Positions 1-9,010 of a stretch of 64,000 bases of DNA are shown here, one piece after another (position 1 is the stretch's first letter; every line of letters starts with the position of its first letter). The notes under the pieces are model-generated. The model did not search any database. It saw only the letters and a program-made list of their open reading frames with translations, and was not told where the DNA came from. The position numbers and the translations under genes are program-made. The stretch lies in NCBI GenBank assembly GCA_016706565.1, contig JADJJI010000005.1, forward strand, positions 336,001-400,000, in the 5' to 3' direction. The DNA comes from Piscinibacter sp. (lineage in GTDB: Bacteria > Pseudomonadota > Gammaproteobacteria > Burkholderiales > Burkholderiaceae_C).

Positions 1-1
1 T

Positions 2-559
2 CCGGGCTGGGGCCAGAAGGACGACGAACCCGTGGTCTGCATCAGCTGGTCGGACGCGCAGGCCTACGTGCGCTGGCTCGACCAGCGCAGCGGCGTCAAA
101 GGCTGGCGGCTGCCCACCGAGGCGGAGTGGGAGTACGCGGCACGCGCCGGCAGCACGACCCGCTGGCCGTGGGGAGACGACGCTGACCTGCTTTGCGAGC
201 ATTCCAACGGCACCGACAGGACCAAGGGGCCGAACAGCCGCACCTGGAGCGACGCTCGCGTCTGCAGGGACGGCCACTGGTACACCGCGCCGGTGGGCCG
301 CTACCGGCCCAATGCCTGGGGCCTGCACGACATGCTGGGCAATGTGTGGGAATGGGTGCAGGACTGCTACCTGCCGTACACCGGCGCGCCGAACGATGGC
401 AGTGCCCACGAAACGAAGGGCTGCAAGGGCCGCGTGGTGCGCGGCGGAGCCTGGGACGATCACATCGACGTGCTGCGCTCGGCCGAGCGCTTCTGGCTCG
501 GCGCGGGGAACCGCAACAACAACATCGGGCTGCGGGTGGCCAGGACCTTGCCGCCCTAG
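2..559 (+). CDS. SUMF1/FGE-sulfatase-fold protein, C-terminal part (5' end outside window)
   Basis: The reading frame is open from base 2, so the gene begins before the window; a GTG at 32 is not a convincing start. About 185 residues remain. Family hallmarks are visible: WRLPTEAEWEYAAR, GLHDMLGNVWEW, RVVRGGAW and the C-terminal GLRVAR. The paired active-site cysteines that true formylglycine-generating enzymes carry just before the last motif are absent (the stretch reads AERFWLGAGNRNNN). It is therefore probably a SUMF-fold relative and not a sulfatase activator; that is inference from family knowledge. Such domains are sometimes found near Ser/Thr kinases, as here, but this gene is on the opposite strand to the kinase set. 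Confidence 0.85.
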   Translation, partial: PGWGQKDDEPVVCISWSDAQAYVRWLDQRSGVKGWRLPTEAEWEYAARAGSTTRWPWGDDADLLCEHSNGTDRTKGPNSRTWSDARVCRDGHWYTAPVGRYRPNAWGLHDMLGNVWEWVQDCYLPYTGAPNDGSAHETKGCKGRVVRGGAWDDHIDVLRSAERFWLGAGNRNNNIGLRVARTLPP

Positions 560-575
560 CGATTCAGACTGCGTG

Positions 576-842
576 TCAGACGCGGCGTGCCAGCGGCCCG
601 AGCGTGGCGCGCTCGAGTGCGACCACGACATGCTCGAAATCTCGCGACTCGAGCATCGAGTTCGGGATGAGGCCGGCCTTGACGGCGCCGGCGTGGCTTG
701 CGCGCAAGGCATCGAAGGGCATCGCGGCCACCTGCTTGCCGGCTGTCCAGGCCGACGTGAAGCTGTCGACCAACCAGGGTTGCGCGGACGAGGTTCGGTC
801 CGCGAAGCCTTGCGTCATCGGGAAGGTCCGGGTCATGCGCAT
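576..842 (-). CDS. Hypothetical protein, 88 aa, second gene after the DUF3563 gene
   Basis: Small protein I do not recognise. The start at 842 is supported by AAGGAG seven bases upstream. It begins 11 bases after the stop of the DUF3563 gene on the same strand, so the two are probably co-transcribed. The sequence is soluble-looking with no signal peptide or membrane segment. The central part (FTSAWTAGKQVAAMPFDAL) has a faint resemblance to short phasin-like helices, but that is not strong enough for a functional call. The ribosome binding site and operon position are the main reasons for accepting it as a gene. Confidence 0.6.
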   Translation of the reverse strand: MRMTRTFPMTQGFADRTSSAQPWLVDSFTSAWTAGKQVAAMPFDALRASHAGAVKAGLIPNSMLESRDFEHVVVALERATLGPLARRV

Positions 843-853
843 GGCAGGCTCCT

Positions 854-1036
854 TCAGCGAGCGTACAGGCCGTGGACGATCGGTGACCAGTTCTTGCGGC
901 CGCGTTCGTCGATTTCACGCATCCGGCGTTCGAGGTCGTAGATGTCGACAGACGCCGCCATGTAGGCCTCGTCGCGATCCCTTTGGGATTCGACCGAGGG
1001 GAGGAGGGACTTCAGGAGTTTCAGCAGGTTCGTCAT
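854..1036 (-). CDS. DUF3563 family protein
   Basis: Sixty-residue protein matching the DUF3563 pattern: a short hydrophobic-basic start (MTNLLKLLKSLLPS), then RDRDEAYMAASVDIYDLERR and a charged C-terminal segment. The key block is YMAASVDIYDLERRMREID. The family consists of small proteins of unknown function common in Burkholderiales, so it supports the taxonomic guess. It heads a two-gene minus-strand unit with the 88-aa gene. No clear Shine-Dalgarno precedes the ATG. Confidence 0.85.
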   Translation of the reverse strand: MTNLLKLLKSLLPSVESQRDRDEAYMAASVDIYDLERRMREIDERGRKNWSPIVHGLYAR

Positions 1037-1224
1037 GATCGTTGTGGGCCCTGCGCGGGAGCGAGGGTAACCTAGGGTTTCTACTTAGTCCATTGTCCAC
1101 CGGGATGGTTCCGGTGATCGATGGAAGTAGCCCTCTAATTGCTGACTCACTCAGTCTAGGTGTGAGTGAACGCTGACAACGAATGCAATGACAGGCAACG
1201 ATACGCACCGTACCGGCGCGCTCA

Positions 1225-1425
1225 TCAGTGGAGGGCGCTGCGATCGCCTTCGTCCGTGCAGGCGCAGTTGACGATCAGGGCGTCGAAGGTCACCTCGTTG
1301 CCGCAGCCCGGGCAACGGCACGACATCGTGCGGGCGCGCGGCGAGCCCGACGCCACTTCGGGCAGGCCGACGAGCGAGGCCACGGTCGTGGCGTTCGATT
1401 CCGGTGCAAGTGTCTGCAGTTCCAT
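1225..1425 (-). CDS. Small Cys-rich protein, 66 aa, downstream of Ser/Thr kinase
   Basis: A start at 1425 is preferred because AGGGAGAG lies about six bases upstream; a longer in-frame version would start at 1482. The N-terminal half is Ala/Ser/Thr-rich (MELQTLAPESNATTVASLVG). The C-terminal half carries five cysteines in the pattern C-x-C-x2-C-G, then C-x-C about 13 residues on (MSCRCPGCGNEVTF and NCACTDEG). This looks like a small zinc-binding knuckle or a modified-peptide core. It lies 93 bases after the kinase stop on the same strand, so it may be the last gene of the sigma factor-kinase unit. I do not recognise the family. Confidence 0.5.
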   Translation of the reverse strand: MELQTLAPESNATTVASLVGLPEVASGSPRARTMSCRCPGCGNEVTFDALIVNCACTDEGDRSALH

Positions 1426-1518
1426 GGCGGCTCTCCCTGTGGATGTGGGGCCCAGTGTGCGCGTCGGCTTGTGGCGCGCCATCCCCGCGTCTGCGGGCCG
1501 CTGACCCCCTAGAAGCGC

Positions 1519-4185
1519 TCAACCGGCAAACAGTTCACGCGCGCGCACGGTCTCGGGGCTGCTCGCGCCGGTCGTCGCCTGCAGGTGCTGCACGGCCTGC
1601 TCGAACGCGGCGCGTGCCTCGGTCCTGCGGCCGGCGGCGTTCTCGGCGCGGCCCAGGGCCAGCCAGGCCTGCCCGGAATGATCCGAGTGCGGTTTGCCGC
1701 CTTGCAGAAGTTGGGCGATGGCGAGCGCCTCGCGGGCGTCTTCGCGTGCCTCGTCGTGGCGGCCGAGCGCCAAGGCCGCGTCGGTGCGCAGTCGCCGCGC
1801 GGTGCCGATGTACGACCCGTTGGACTCGATCGATTTCAGGAACTCGATCGATCGCGTCAGCATCGCGTGCGCGTCGGCGGCGCGGCCGGCGTGCAAGGCG
1901 ATTCGCGAACGCACCCACTCGGCACGGATGTTCGCCGGCTCGCGCGGGTTGGTACCGGCAGCCAGCGCATCGGCGCGGGCGAGCGTGGCGGCGGCCTCGC
2001 CGGCTTGCCCCATCGACAGCAGCACGCCGGCCATGCCGACCAGGCCGTAGCGGACGCCCTGAGCATGCCCGGCTTCGTCGCTGACGCGCATCGTCTCGGC
2101 ATAGCTGGCCAGCGCCTCGTCGAGCCGCCCCACGCGCTCCAGCGCCACCGCGTGATTGCCGAGCACCCAGCTCGGCGGCGCGCGCCAGGCCATGAGCCGC
2201 CGATGGCCGGCGAGCAGTTCGTCGTAGCGCTGCAGTGCGCGCTGCACGTCGCCGGTGGCGAGCTCCATCACGCCCCAGTTGCTCAGCATCACACGGGCGT
2301 GCAGGCCGTCCAGCCGATTCAGCGCGCGATAACGCTGCAGCGCATCCTCGAAGTAGGGCTCGGCCTCGCCGCTGCGCCCGCTCACGTGCAGCGCGTAGCC
2401 GATGTCGCCGAGCAGGTCGGCCTCGACCTCGCCGCCGCCGAGCCCCGCCGAGCGCAGGCGCTGCAATGCAGCCTGCGTCGAACGCAGCGCGAGCTGGCCA
2501 TCCAGGGTATTGGCGGCCATCGCGCCGCGCATCTGCAGGCAGTGCACCGCGGCCACGGCGGGCGTGCCGGGCGCGTCGATCCACCGCTCGAGCATCTTCG
2601 CCGCCTCGTCGCCGCGGCCCAGGGCTTCCTGCATCTGGCCGCGGTCGCAGTCGATCTGCGCGCGCAGCGTCAAGTCGCCCGAGCTGCGCGTGATTTCGGC
2701 GGCGCGCGCCAGCAACGCCTCGCCGCGATCGGGTTCGTCGAAGAATTCGGAAAGGATGCGCAGGATCGCGGCCTCGTGCTCCGGTACCGCGCCGAACGCC
2801 GGCGCCACCATCTGCGTGCCGCGCTCCAGCATCTGCCGCACCGCGCCGGCATGTTCGGGAGCCACGGCCTCGGTGAAGAGCATCGTGTAGAAATTGTTCA
2901 CCGCTTCGTTGCGCGCGAGCAGGGCGTTGGCCTGGTCGCGTTCGCGCGAGGCGACGCGCGCCTGCCAGCTGGCCAGCGCGGTGCCGGCCAGCAGCGCCAA
3001 CGCGATGGCCACGGCTGCGCGGTGCCGGCCGATCGCCTTGCGCATGCGATACCACCGGCTGTCGGGCCGAGCGAGCACGGCCTCGCCGGCAAGATGGCGC
3101 TCGATGTCGGCAGCCATCGCCTCGACGCTGCGGTAGCGCTGCGCAGGCTCCTTGCGCATCGCCTTGGCGATGATCGTGTCGAGGTCGCCGCGCAGCGTGC
3201 GTGCGACGCGGCGGTCGGCGGCCTGTGCACTGGCCACCGGAACGTCGGCCATGAGGATGGCTTCTTCCAGCGCGGCGGCGGTGTCGCGCTTGAGCCGATA
3301 CGGGCGCACGCCCGACAGCAACTCGTACAGCACCACGCCGAGCGAATACACGTCGGTGGCCACGCCCACCGGCCGGCCGCTGACCTGCTCGGGCGAGGCA
3401 TAGTCGGGCGTCACCGCGCGGCCCATCATCTGCGTGATCTGGCTGCCCGGCGCCGCGTCGTCGGCCAGCAGCTTGGCCACGCCGAAGTCGAGCAGCCGCA
3501 CCTCGCCCTCGGGCGTGACGAGGATGTTGCCGGGCTTGAGATCGCGGTGCACGACCAGGCGCGCATGCGCATGCGAGACGGCGTCGGCCACCTGCAGGAA
3601 CAGTTTCAAACGTGCGCGAATGTCCAGCCGCAACTCCTTGCAGTGCAGGTCGATCGGTGCGCCGACCACGTGCTCCATCGCCAGCCAGGGCCGACCCTCC
3701 GCCGTGACGCCGGCGTCGTAGAGGCGTGCGATGCGCGGGTGCTCGAGGCTGGCCAGGATGTCGCGCTCGCGGGCCATGCGCTGCGCCAGGCCGATGGCCC
3801 AGCCGCTGCGCGGCAGCTTCAGCGCCTCCTGCCGCTGCAGGCTGCCGTCGATGCGCTCGGCCAGCCACACCGTGGCCATGCCGCCCGCGCCCAGCTCGCG
3901 CACGAGCCGGTACGGGCCGATGACGTCACCGGGCTGGTCTTCGACGCCTTCGGGCTCGGCCAGATCGACGGCGCCCACGGCCAGCGGTTGCCGCATGAAG
4001 GTGTCGGATTCAGCCGACGCGGCGCGCGCGAGCAGGCGGCGCAGCATCGGCAGCAGGTCGCGCTGCTCCGGCGGCAACGTCTTCAGCCACTCGTCTCGCT
4101 CGTCGGTCGGCAACGCCAGCGCGGCCTCGAGCAGCGCGTTCACGCGGCGCAGCAGCTCGGGGTCGGGCGGGGCAGTCGCGTTCAT
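1519..4185 (-). CDS. Transmembrane Ser/Thr protein kinase with C-terminal TPR region
   Basis: About 888 residues. The N-terminal kinase domain is intact: Gly-loop GAGGMATVW (about 99-107), catalytic-loop HRDLKPGN (about 213-220), DFG (about 233-235), and the DYASPEQ segment. One hydrophobic segment (about 389-407, AAVAIALALLAGTALASW) suggests membrane anchoring with the kinase in the cytoplasm. The remaining roughly 480 residues are Ala/Leu/Arg-rich helical repeats of TPR type. ATG at 4185 is chosen; GTG at 4191 is an alternative. It follows the ECF sigma factor gene by 60 bases on the same strand. This pairing is common for TIGR02999-type sigma factors, so phosphorylation-linked signalling is the likely role; targets are unknown. 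Confidence 0.92.
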   Translation of the reverse strand: MNATAPPDPELLRRVNALLEAALALPTDERDEWLKTLPPEQRDLLPMLRRLLARAASAESDTFMRQPLAVGAVDLAEPEGVEDQPGDVIGPYRLVRELGAGGMATVWLAERIDGSLQRQEALKLPRSGWAIGLAQRMARERDILASLEHPRIARLYDAGVTAEGRPWLAMEHVVGAPIDLHCKELRLDIRARLKLFLQVADAVSHAHARLVVHRDLKPGNILVTPEGEVRLLDFGVAKLLADDAAPGSQITQMMGRAVTPDYASPEQVSGRPVGVATDVYSLGVVLYELLSGVRPYRLKRDTAAALEEAILMADVPVASAQAADRRVARTLRGDLDTIIAKAMRKEPAQRYRSVEAMAADIERHLAGEAVLARPDSRWYRMRKAIGRHRAAVAIALALLAGTALASWQARVASRERDQANALLARNEAVNNFYTMLFTEAVAPEHAGAVRQMLERGTQMVAPAFGAVPEHEAAILRILSEFFDEPDRGEALLARAAEITRSSGDLTLRAQIDCDRGQMQEALGRGDEAAKMLERWIDAPGTPAVAAVHCLQMRGAMAANTLDGQLALRSTQAALQRLRSAGLGGGEVEADLLGDIGYALHVSGRSGEAEPYFEDALQRYRALNRLDGLHARVMLSNWGVMELATGDVQRALQRYDELLAGHRRLMAWRAPPSWVLGNHAVALERVGRLDEALASYAETMRVSDEAGHAQGVRYGLVGMAGVLLSMGQAGEAAATLARADALAAGTNPREPANIRAEWVRSRIALHAGRAADAHAMLTRSIEFLKSIESNGSYIGTARRLRTDAALALGRHDEAREDAREALAIAQLLQGGKPHSDHSGQAWLALGRAENAAGRRTEARAAFEQAVQHLQATTGASSPETVRARELFAG

Positions 4186-4245
4186 GGCCACAAGCAGGTA
4201 CCACGCAGTCGCCGGCGTGTTCCGGACAGGCGGGTGCTGCCGCGA

Positions 4246-4800
4246 TCAGCGGCCGAGCAACTGCGCCAGCAGCAGCCGGGCGCGTTCCCAGTCGCGGCGC
4301 ACGGTGCGGTCGGTGACGCCGAGCGCGCTGCCGATCTCCAGGTCGGTGAGGCCGGCGAAGTAGCGCATCTCCACCACGCGGACCAGCCGCGGGTCGACTT
4401 GCGCCAATGTCTCGAGTGCCTCGTGCACCTCGAGGATCTCGTCGTCGCTGGCACCCAACTCCTCCGACGCGCGCGTGTCCAGCGTCACGTGCTCGATGCC
4501 GCCGCCACGGCGCTCGGCGCTGCGACGGCGCACGAAATCGATGACCACCGAACGCATGGTGGTGGCGGCATAGGCGAGGAAGTGTTCGCGGTCCTTCAGC
4601 TCGACGAGGCCGCCACGCTGCATGCGCATGAAGGCTTCGTGCACCAGCGCCGACGTATCCAGCAGCGTGTGGCGGCCGCCGGAGGCCAGGCGCGAGCGCG
4701 CCAGGCGGCGCAGCTCGTGGTACAGCTTGGCGAAGAGCTCATCGGCGGCCACCGGTGCGCCGACGGGCGGGTTCGAGGTTTCGGATTCGACGGGGAACAT
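4246..4800 (-). CDS. ECF RNA polymerase sigma factor, TIGR02999 (Sig-70_X6) type
   Basis: 184 residues. Sigma region 2 is visible in the N-terminal half (LLDTSALVHEAFMRM, REHFLAYAATTMRSVVIDF). Region 4 forms the C-terminus (MRYFAGLTDLEIGSALGV then DRTVRRDWERAR, a helix-turn-helix). No anti-sigma gene is adjacent; instead the next gene is a Ser/Thr kinase, a known arrangement for this sigma subgroup. Co-transcription with the kinase and possibly the 66-aa Cys-rich protein is likely. It may regulate its own operon; the 100 bases upstream show no obvious ECF promoter to me. Confidence 0.93.
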   Translation of the reverse strand: MFPVESETSNPPVGAPVAADELFAKLYHELRRLARSRLASGGRHTLLDTSALVHEAFMRMQRGGLVELKDREHFLAYAATTMRSVVIDFVRRRSAERRGGGIEHVTLDTRASEELGASDDEILEVHEALETLAQVDPRLVRVVEMRYFAGLTDLEIGSALGVTDRTVRRDWERARLLLAQLLGR

Positions 4801-4899
4801 GGCTCGAAGGTCTCGCTGCGTCGTGGCCCATCGGCGACGGGCGGCCCACGATGATGGAGCGCCTTCGCAGCCATCGCAATCCCTCCGAGGGGCGAGTCT

Positions 4900-5847
4900 T
4901 CAGCCCGCCAACGGCGCCAGTGCGGCTTCGATGCGCCGCATCTGCCCGGCATCGACCATGCGGCTCAGCGCGGCACTGAACCGGGCATCCTGCGCGCCTG
5001 ACACGATGTACTGCCAGCGGTACGCCTGCAGCAGCTCGGCCATCAGCGTGCTCACCTCGCCGGCCGAAAGCTCGCGCCCGCAGATGCGCAGGAAGTAGTG
5101 GCCGTCGGCCTTCGCCTGCGCCTGCAGGAGACCGTCGACCGCGCCGACCAGGCCGATGAAGTCGTCCACCGCTGCGTCGCGGGTTGGCGCGTCCAGCGCG
5201 GCATTTTCGCGGGCCCACTCCAGCTCGTCGATGACGGCGTGCTGCGACTCCTCTTTCCAGTGGAAGAGGAACACGTCCTTGTAGAGCGCGGAGAGCTCTT
5301 CGTCGGGCGCGATGCTGTGGCGGTAGTGCACCTGCGTGAACAGCTCGATGTGGCAGGTCAGCGCCAGCACGGCCCAGGTCGACGCACCCATCACCGCCTG
5401 GGCGACGCCGTTGGCCTGCGGCACGAACTCGTAGCCCGGCGGCATGCCGGCGGCGATCAGGCGCTCGATGCGGCGGAACAGCTCCTGGTGCTTGAGCTCC
5501 TCGTCGCTGAAGCGCACCAGCGCCTCCAGCGCCACCTGGTCGCCGAACCAGTGGTGGCGCGTGATCTCGAGCATCTTCGCGCCGATGAACCGCTCCACCA
5601 GGCCGAACATGTTCGCGTAGGTGCGGCCCTGGATCTGCCCGAGCAAGCGCCGCTCGGCGCTGCGCAGGAAGCCGAGCCGGCTCACGCGCGTGAGCCCGTC
5701 GGGCAGGAAGGACTGGCCGAAGTCGAAGCTGCGGCCGCGGATGACGTCGGCGTCGATCTCCCAGCGCACGCGGCGCGAGGCCTCGATGCAACGGGCGTAG
5801 CGCTGGGTCGTGCCGGTGTCGGTGGCGAAGGTCTCTGTGAAGGGCAC
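4900..5847 (-). CDS. Ferritin-like diiron protein (putative oxygenase)
   Basis: 315 residues, helical. Two metal-binding ExxH motifs of the ferritin-like fold are visible: DEELKHQELF (about residues 115-125) and WKEESQHAVIDE (about 195-207). Additional Glu residues lie on neighbouring helices (FGLVERF, CHIELFTQVHY). The pattern resembles AurF-like N-oxygenases and related diiron proteins, but the substrate cannot be inferred. It ends 99 bases from the sigma factor start and lies just downstream of the patatin gene (27-base gap), so it is probably expressed with patatin and the GNAT gene. Confidence 0.7.
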   Translation of the reverse strand: MPFTETFATDTGTTQRYARCIEASRRVRWEIDADVIRGRSFDFGQSFLPDGLTRVSRLGFLRSAERRLLGQIQGRTYANMFGLVERFIGAKMLEITRHHWFGDQVALEALVRFSDEELKHQELFRRIERLIAAGMPPGYEFVPQANGVAQAVMGASTWAVLALTCHIELFTQVHYRHSIAPDEELSALYKDVFLFHWKEESQHAVIDELEWARENAALDAPTRDAAVDDFIGLVGAVDGLLQAQAKADGHYFLRICGRELSAGEVSTLMAELLQAYRWQYIVSGAQDARFSAALSRMVDAGQMRRIEAALAPLAG

Positions 5848-5874
5848 TGAAGGGTCTCCTTGGGTGGTGGGCGA

Positions 5875-6765
5875 TCAGGCAGCAGCGCGGCGCGGCGTTC
5901 CGTCGAGCAGGGCATGGATCTCGCCGATCCGCTCTTCGGCGGCGCGCTGGCCGGCCTCGAACAACTCGGGTAGGGCATCGGTCTCCCACAGTCCGATGCG
6001 GCGCTTGAGCGTCAGCGTCAACCCGAGCAGGCGCTGGCCGCGCGCTTCGGCGGCTTCGATCCGCGCGCGCATCAGGTTGTTCATCAACGAGGTGCTGTGC
6101 TGCGCGACCAGCCGGGACGGCCGGTCGACGCGGCGTGGCATCGCGCCCTCGAAGCCGAGCGTGATGACGGCCTGCGCCCGCGCGGCGGCCGACACCGGCA
6201 GCGGGTCGGACACGACACCGTCGACCAGCCTTCGCCCGTCGATGCGAACCGGCGGGAACAGGAAGGGCAGTGCCATGCTGGCGCGCAGCGCCGGCGCGAG
6301 CGGGCCGCGATCGATCACCACCGGCCGGCCGGTGACGGCATCGGTGGCCGTCACGCGCAGCGGGATCGGCAGCTCCTCGATGCGCACGTCGCCGAAGGCC
6401 TGCTCGATGCGCTGCGCGATCAGCGAGCTGTCGCGAAGAGCGAAGTCGGCGCTGAAGCCGGCCAGGCGCGGTGCCAGCAGTTGCGCGTAGGCACGCCAGC
6501 GGCGCTGCGTGGTGAGCTCCTGCGACCACAGCCGGCGTGCCATCTCGAGTGCCTCGCGCGGCTCGGTGGCCGAGGCGACGAGCGCGCCAAAGAGCGCACC
6601 GGAGCTGCAACCCACCACCAGCTGCGGCCGGATGCCGTGGCGCCAGAGCACTTCGGCGATGCCGACGGCGGCGATGCTGCGCACGCCGCCGCTGCCGAGC
6701 ACGAGCGCCAGCTGGGGGGGGTCGGGGATCCGGGAAATCGAAGGGATCATGGGTTCAGCGTGCAT
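5875..6765 (-). CDS. Patatin-like phospholipase family protein
   Basis: About 296 residues from the ATG at 6765; an ATG at 6750 is also possible. The Ser-Asp dyad fold is evident: an oxyanion-type glycine loop LVLGSGGVRS near the N-terminus, nucleophile elbow GCSSG, and the Asp-Gly segment VDGVVSDPLP. The probable activity is acyl hydrolysis of lipids in the cytoplasm or at the membrane. The start overlaps the end of the upstream GNAT gene by about 11 bases, indicating coupled translation. No ribosome binding site decides between the starts. Confidence 0.87.
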   Translation of the reverse strand: MHAEPMIPSISRIPDPPQLALVLGSGGVRSIAAVGIAEVLWRHGIRPQLVVGCSSGALFGALVASATEPREALEMARRLWSQELTTQRRWRAYAQLLAPRLAGFSADFALRDSSLIAQRIEQAFGDVRIEELPIPLRVTATDAVTGRPVVIDRGPLAPALRASMALPFLFPPVRIDGRRLVDGVVSDPLPVSAAARAQAVITLGFEGAMPRRVDRPSRLVAQHSTSLMNNLMRARIEAAEARGQRLLGLTLTLKRRIGLWETDALPELFEAGQRAAEERIGEIHALLDGTPRRAAA

Positions 6766-7363
6766 GTGAGAAGGAGTCGATCCGCAGCGGCCAGTGCGGC
6801 CACCACGGCTTGTGTTCACCGGGGGCGGCCGCAGGCTCGCAGCGCGACTCCGCCACCACGATGAGCTCGTCGCGGCGGTGCGGCGTGAGGCTGAAGCCGC
6901 AGCGCCGCATCAGCGTCAGCATCGGCACGTTGTCGGCCAGCACATGGCCGTACAGCCAGTGAAGGCCTTCGCCGGCGGCCGCGCGCCGCAGTGCGGCCAG
7001 GGCCCGCCGGGCCACGCCACGACCGCGCCAGTCTTCGGCGACCATCAGCGCGAACTCGGCAGCGATGTCGCTGAGGTCGGTGACGCAACGCGCATCGGCG
7101 ATCAGCGTCTCGCGGCCGGCGCGCTCAGCCAGCACCACCAGCGCGATGTGCCGATGACCGTCGACATTGGCCATGTCGTCCAGGCGCTGGCCCGACACGT
7201 TGTTCAACGCGCCGTGGAAGCGCCTTCGCCGGTCCAGCGCCGACAGGCCGCCGATCAGCGCCTGCAGTGCGGCGGCGTCCTGCGGCCGCACGGCGCGGAT
7301 GCGCAGGCGGCTGCCGTCGGGGCCGGTCCAGTCATCGAGAAGGGGTGTGTGCAGCAGGTCCAT
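6755..7363 (-). CDS. GNAT family N-acetyltransferase
   Basis: About 202 residues from the ATG at 7363 (GTG at 7375 is possible). The acetyl-CoA binding motif A is recognisable as [15 protein letters not shown]. The conserved C-terminal stretch is [17 protein letters not shown]. The N-terminus ([16 protein letters not shown]) is also typical. It resembles stand-alone or acetyl-CoA-synthetase-linked GNAT domains. The target is unknown. It is the first gene of a short minus-strand run with patatin and the diiron protein. Confidence 0.85.
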   Translation of the reverse strand: MDLLHTPLLDDWTGPDGSRLRIRAVRPQDAAALQALIGGLSALDRRRRFHGALNNVSGQRLDDMANVDGHRHIALVVLAERAGRETLIADARCVTDLSDIAAEFALMVAEDWRGRGVARRALAALRRAAAGEGLHWLYGHVLADNVPMLTLMRRCGFSLTPHRRDELIVVAESRCEPAAAPGEHKPWWPHWPLRIDSFSHAR

Positions 7364-7418
7364 GCCCGGTACCACGCAGCGTGCTGCGCGATCCGGACAT
7401 CGCCGTGCGGGCGGACGA

Positions 7419-8417
7419 TCAGGGCGCTTCCCAGCGTCCGCTGTGTTCGGAGCGAAGCAATGCGTCGATGATGCGCATGTTCATCACCGCGTCGTCCAGA
7501 CCGTAAGGCAGCATCACTTCTGCGCGAACGGCGCGTGAGAAGGCCTCGCCCTGCAAGGTGTACTGGTCGCAGGGCTGCAGCGTCTCGCGCTCGACGCCGC
7601 TGCCGTCGAGCGCGCCGGTCGTGTCGACGAGGATCGTCGTGGCCTCGCCCTGCGGCGCATTGAACGGGATCAGCACCTCGATGCGCCCGCTCGTGCCCAC
7701 GATGTTCAGCCGCTGGTAACGCTGCGCCTGCGTCGAGACGGTGAAGCCGAGCTGGCGGCCGCTGCCGAAGTCGGCCAGCGCGCTGGTGGTGCGGTCGGTG
7801 CCCAGCGCCGGGTCGCGGTCGACCAGCGCGATCACGCGCGCCGGGTCGGCCTCGAACAGAAAGCGCCCGGCCACGATCGCGTAGCAGCCGATGTCGTACA
7901 GCGCGCCGCCGCCGATGTCGGCCTGGTTGCGGATGTTGCCCGGGTCGTCGTTGAAGTACGAGAAGAACACCTGCACCGCGCGCGGCGTGCCGATGCGCCC
8001 GGCGCGCACCAGTTCGCGCACACGCTGCCACTGCGGGTGGAAGCGCACCATGAACGCTTCCATGATGTGCACGCGGCCGGCCACCTCGCGCAGTTGCTCG
8101 GCCTCGGCGGCGGTCAGCGAGAACGGCTTCTCGCACAGCACATGCTTGCCGGCACGCGCCGCCTGCAGCGTCAGCGGGATGTGCAGGTGGTTGGGCAGCG
8201 GGTTGTAGATCGCCTCGATCTCGGGGTCGGCGATGAGTTCCTCGTAGCTGCCGTAGGCCTTGGGCACGCCCAGGGCGTCGGCAGCGGCCTGCGCCGCCGG
8301 CAGCGAGCGCGAGGCGATGGCGCGCATGTCGCACCACGGGCTGAGCTGCATCGCCGGGATCACCTGCTTGACGCCGATCTTCGCCGTGCTGAGCACGCCC
8401 CACACCACCTTCTTCAT
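7419..8417 (-). CDS. Gfo/Idh/MocA family oxidoreductase
   Basis: 332 residues. The N-terminal Rossmann fold begins [15 protein letters not shown]; the family signature [11 protein letters not shown] (about residues 90-100) supplies the conserved Lys of the EKP motif. The C-terminal alpha/beta domain binds substrate. The family uses NAD(P) to oxidise or reduce sugars and cyclitols, or related compounds such as trans-dihydrodiols. The substrate is not evident. It is divergent from the molybdenum hydroxylase genes, with about 110 bases of shared upstream sequence. Confidence 0.9.
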   Translation of the reverse strand: MKKVVWGVLSTAKIGVKQVIPAMQLSPWCDMRAIASRSLPAAQAAADALGVPKAYGSYEELIADPEIEAIYNPLPNHLHIPLTLQAARAGKHVLCEKPFSLTAAEAEQLREVAGRVHIMEAFMVRFHPQWQRVRELVRAGRIGTPRAVQVFFSYFNDDPGNIRNQADIGGGALYDIGCYAIVAGRFLFEADPARVIALVDRDPALGTDRTTSALADFGSGRQLGFTVSTQAQRYQRLNIVGTSGRIEVLIPFNAPQGEATTILVDTTGALDGSGVERETLQPCDQYTLQGEAFSRAVRAEVMLPYGLDDAVMNMRIIDALLRSEHSGRWEAP

Positions 8418-8527
8418 CGCCGTACTCCAGGGAATCCGCGGGGCCGCAGTATGCCCCCGCCCGTTCGGTACTACGATGGCGGCCGCACGTTCCCGACTCC
8501 TCCAGCGACTCCACCCAAAGGCCCGAC

Positions 8528-9010
8528 ATGACGAGCTTGCGCATCCAGGTCAACGGCCAGTCCGTCGACACCGACGTGGCGCCCACCACCTTGCTGGTCG
8601 ACCTGCTGCGCGGGCCGCTCGGCCTGACCGGCACGCACCAGGGTTGCGACACCGCCCAGTGCGGCGCCTGCACCGTGCTGCTCGACGGCCAGGCGGTGAA
8701 GAGCTGCAGCCTGCTGGCGCTGCAGGCGCAGGGCCGCGCGGTGACCACCGTCGAGGGCCTGGCGCGCGGCGACACGCTGCACCCGCTGCAGGAAGCCTTC
8801 ATCGCCTGCCACGGCCTGCAGTGCGGCTTCTGCACGCCGGGCATGATGATGTCGGCCTGCGGCCTGCTCAGGCAGGTGCCGCAGCCCAGCGACACGCAGA
8901 TCGCCGATGCGCTCGAAGGCAACCTGTGCCGCTGCACCGGCTACGTGAACATCGTGGCTGCCGTGCAGCAGGCCGCACAGACCCTGGCCGCCACCGGAGA
9001 GAAGGCATGA
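8528..9010 (+). CDS. (2Fe-2S)-binding subunit of a xanthine oxidase-family molybdenum hydroxylase
   Basis: 160 residues with both iron-sulphur modules. The N-terminal plant-ferredoxin cluster has C40, C45, C48 and C60 ([11 protein letters not shown], then C60). The C-terminal helical cluster shows CGFCTPGMM and LCRCTGY. It passes electrons from the molybdenum site of the large subunit. The stop codon overlaps the next start (ATGA), so the two are translationally coupled. No FAD-binding medium subunit gene is adjacent. Confidence 0.93.
   Translation: MTSLRIQVNGQSVDTDVAPTTLLVDLLRGPLGLTGTHQGCDTAQCGACTVLLDGQAVKSCSLLALQAQGRAVTTVEGLARGDTLHPLQEAFIACHGLQCGFCTPGMMMSACGLLRQVPQPSDTQIADALEGNLCRCTGYVNIVAAVQQAAQTLAATGEKA

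Noticed and set aside
2-559. Functional formylglycine-generating enzyme
   Set aside because: The paired active-site cysteines before the C-terminal motif are missing, and no sulfatase gene is nearby.
1141-1170. Inverted repeat ACTCAC/GTGAGT as a terminator in the 1037-1224 gap
   Set aside because: Six-base arms with an 11-base loop and no T-tract; weak and likely by chance.
1585-4854. Very long open frame on the plus strand opposite the kinase and sigma genes
   Set aside because: Pure antisense shadow from high GC at third codon positions; low-complexity His/Arg/Ala-rich product, no motifs, and the minus strand has clear kinase and sigma domains.
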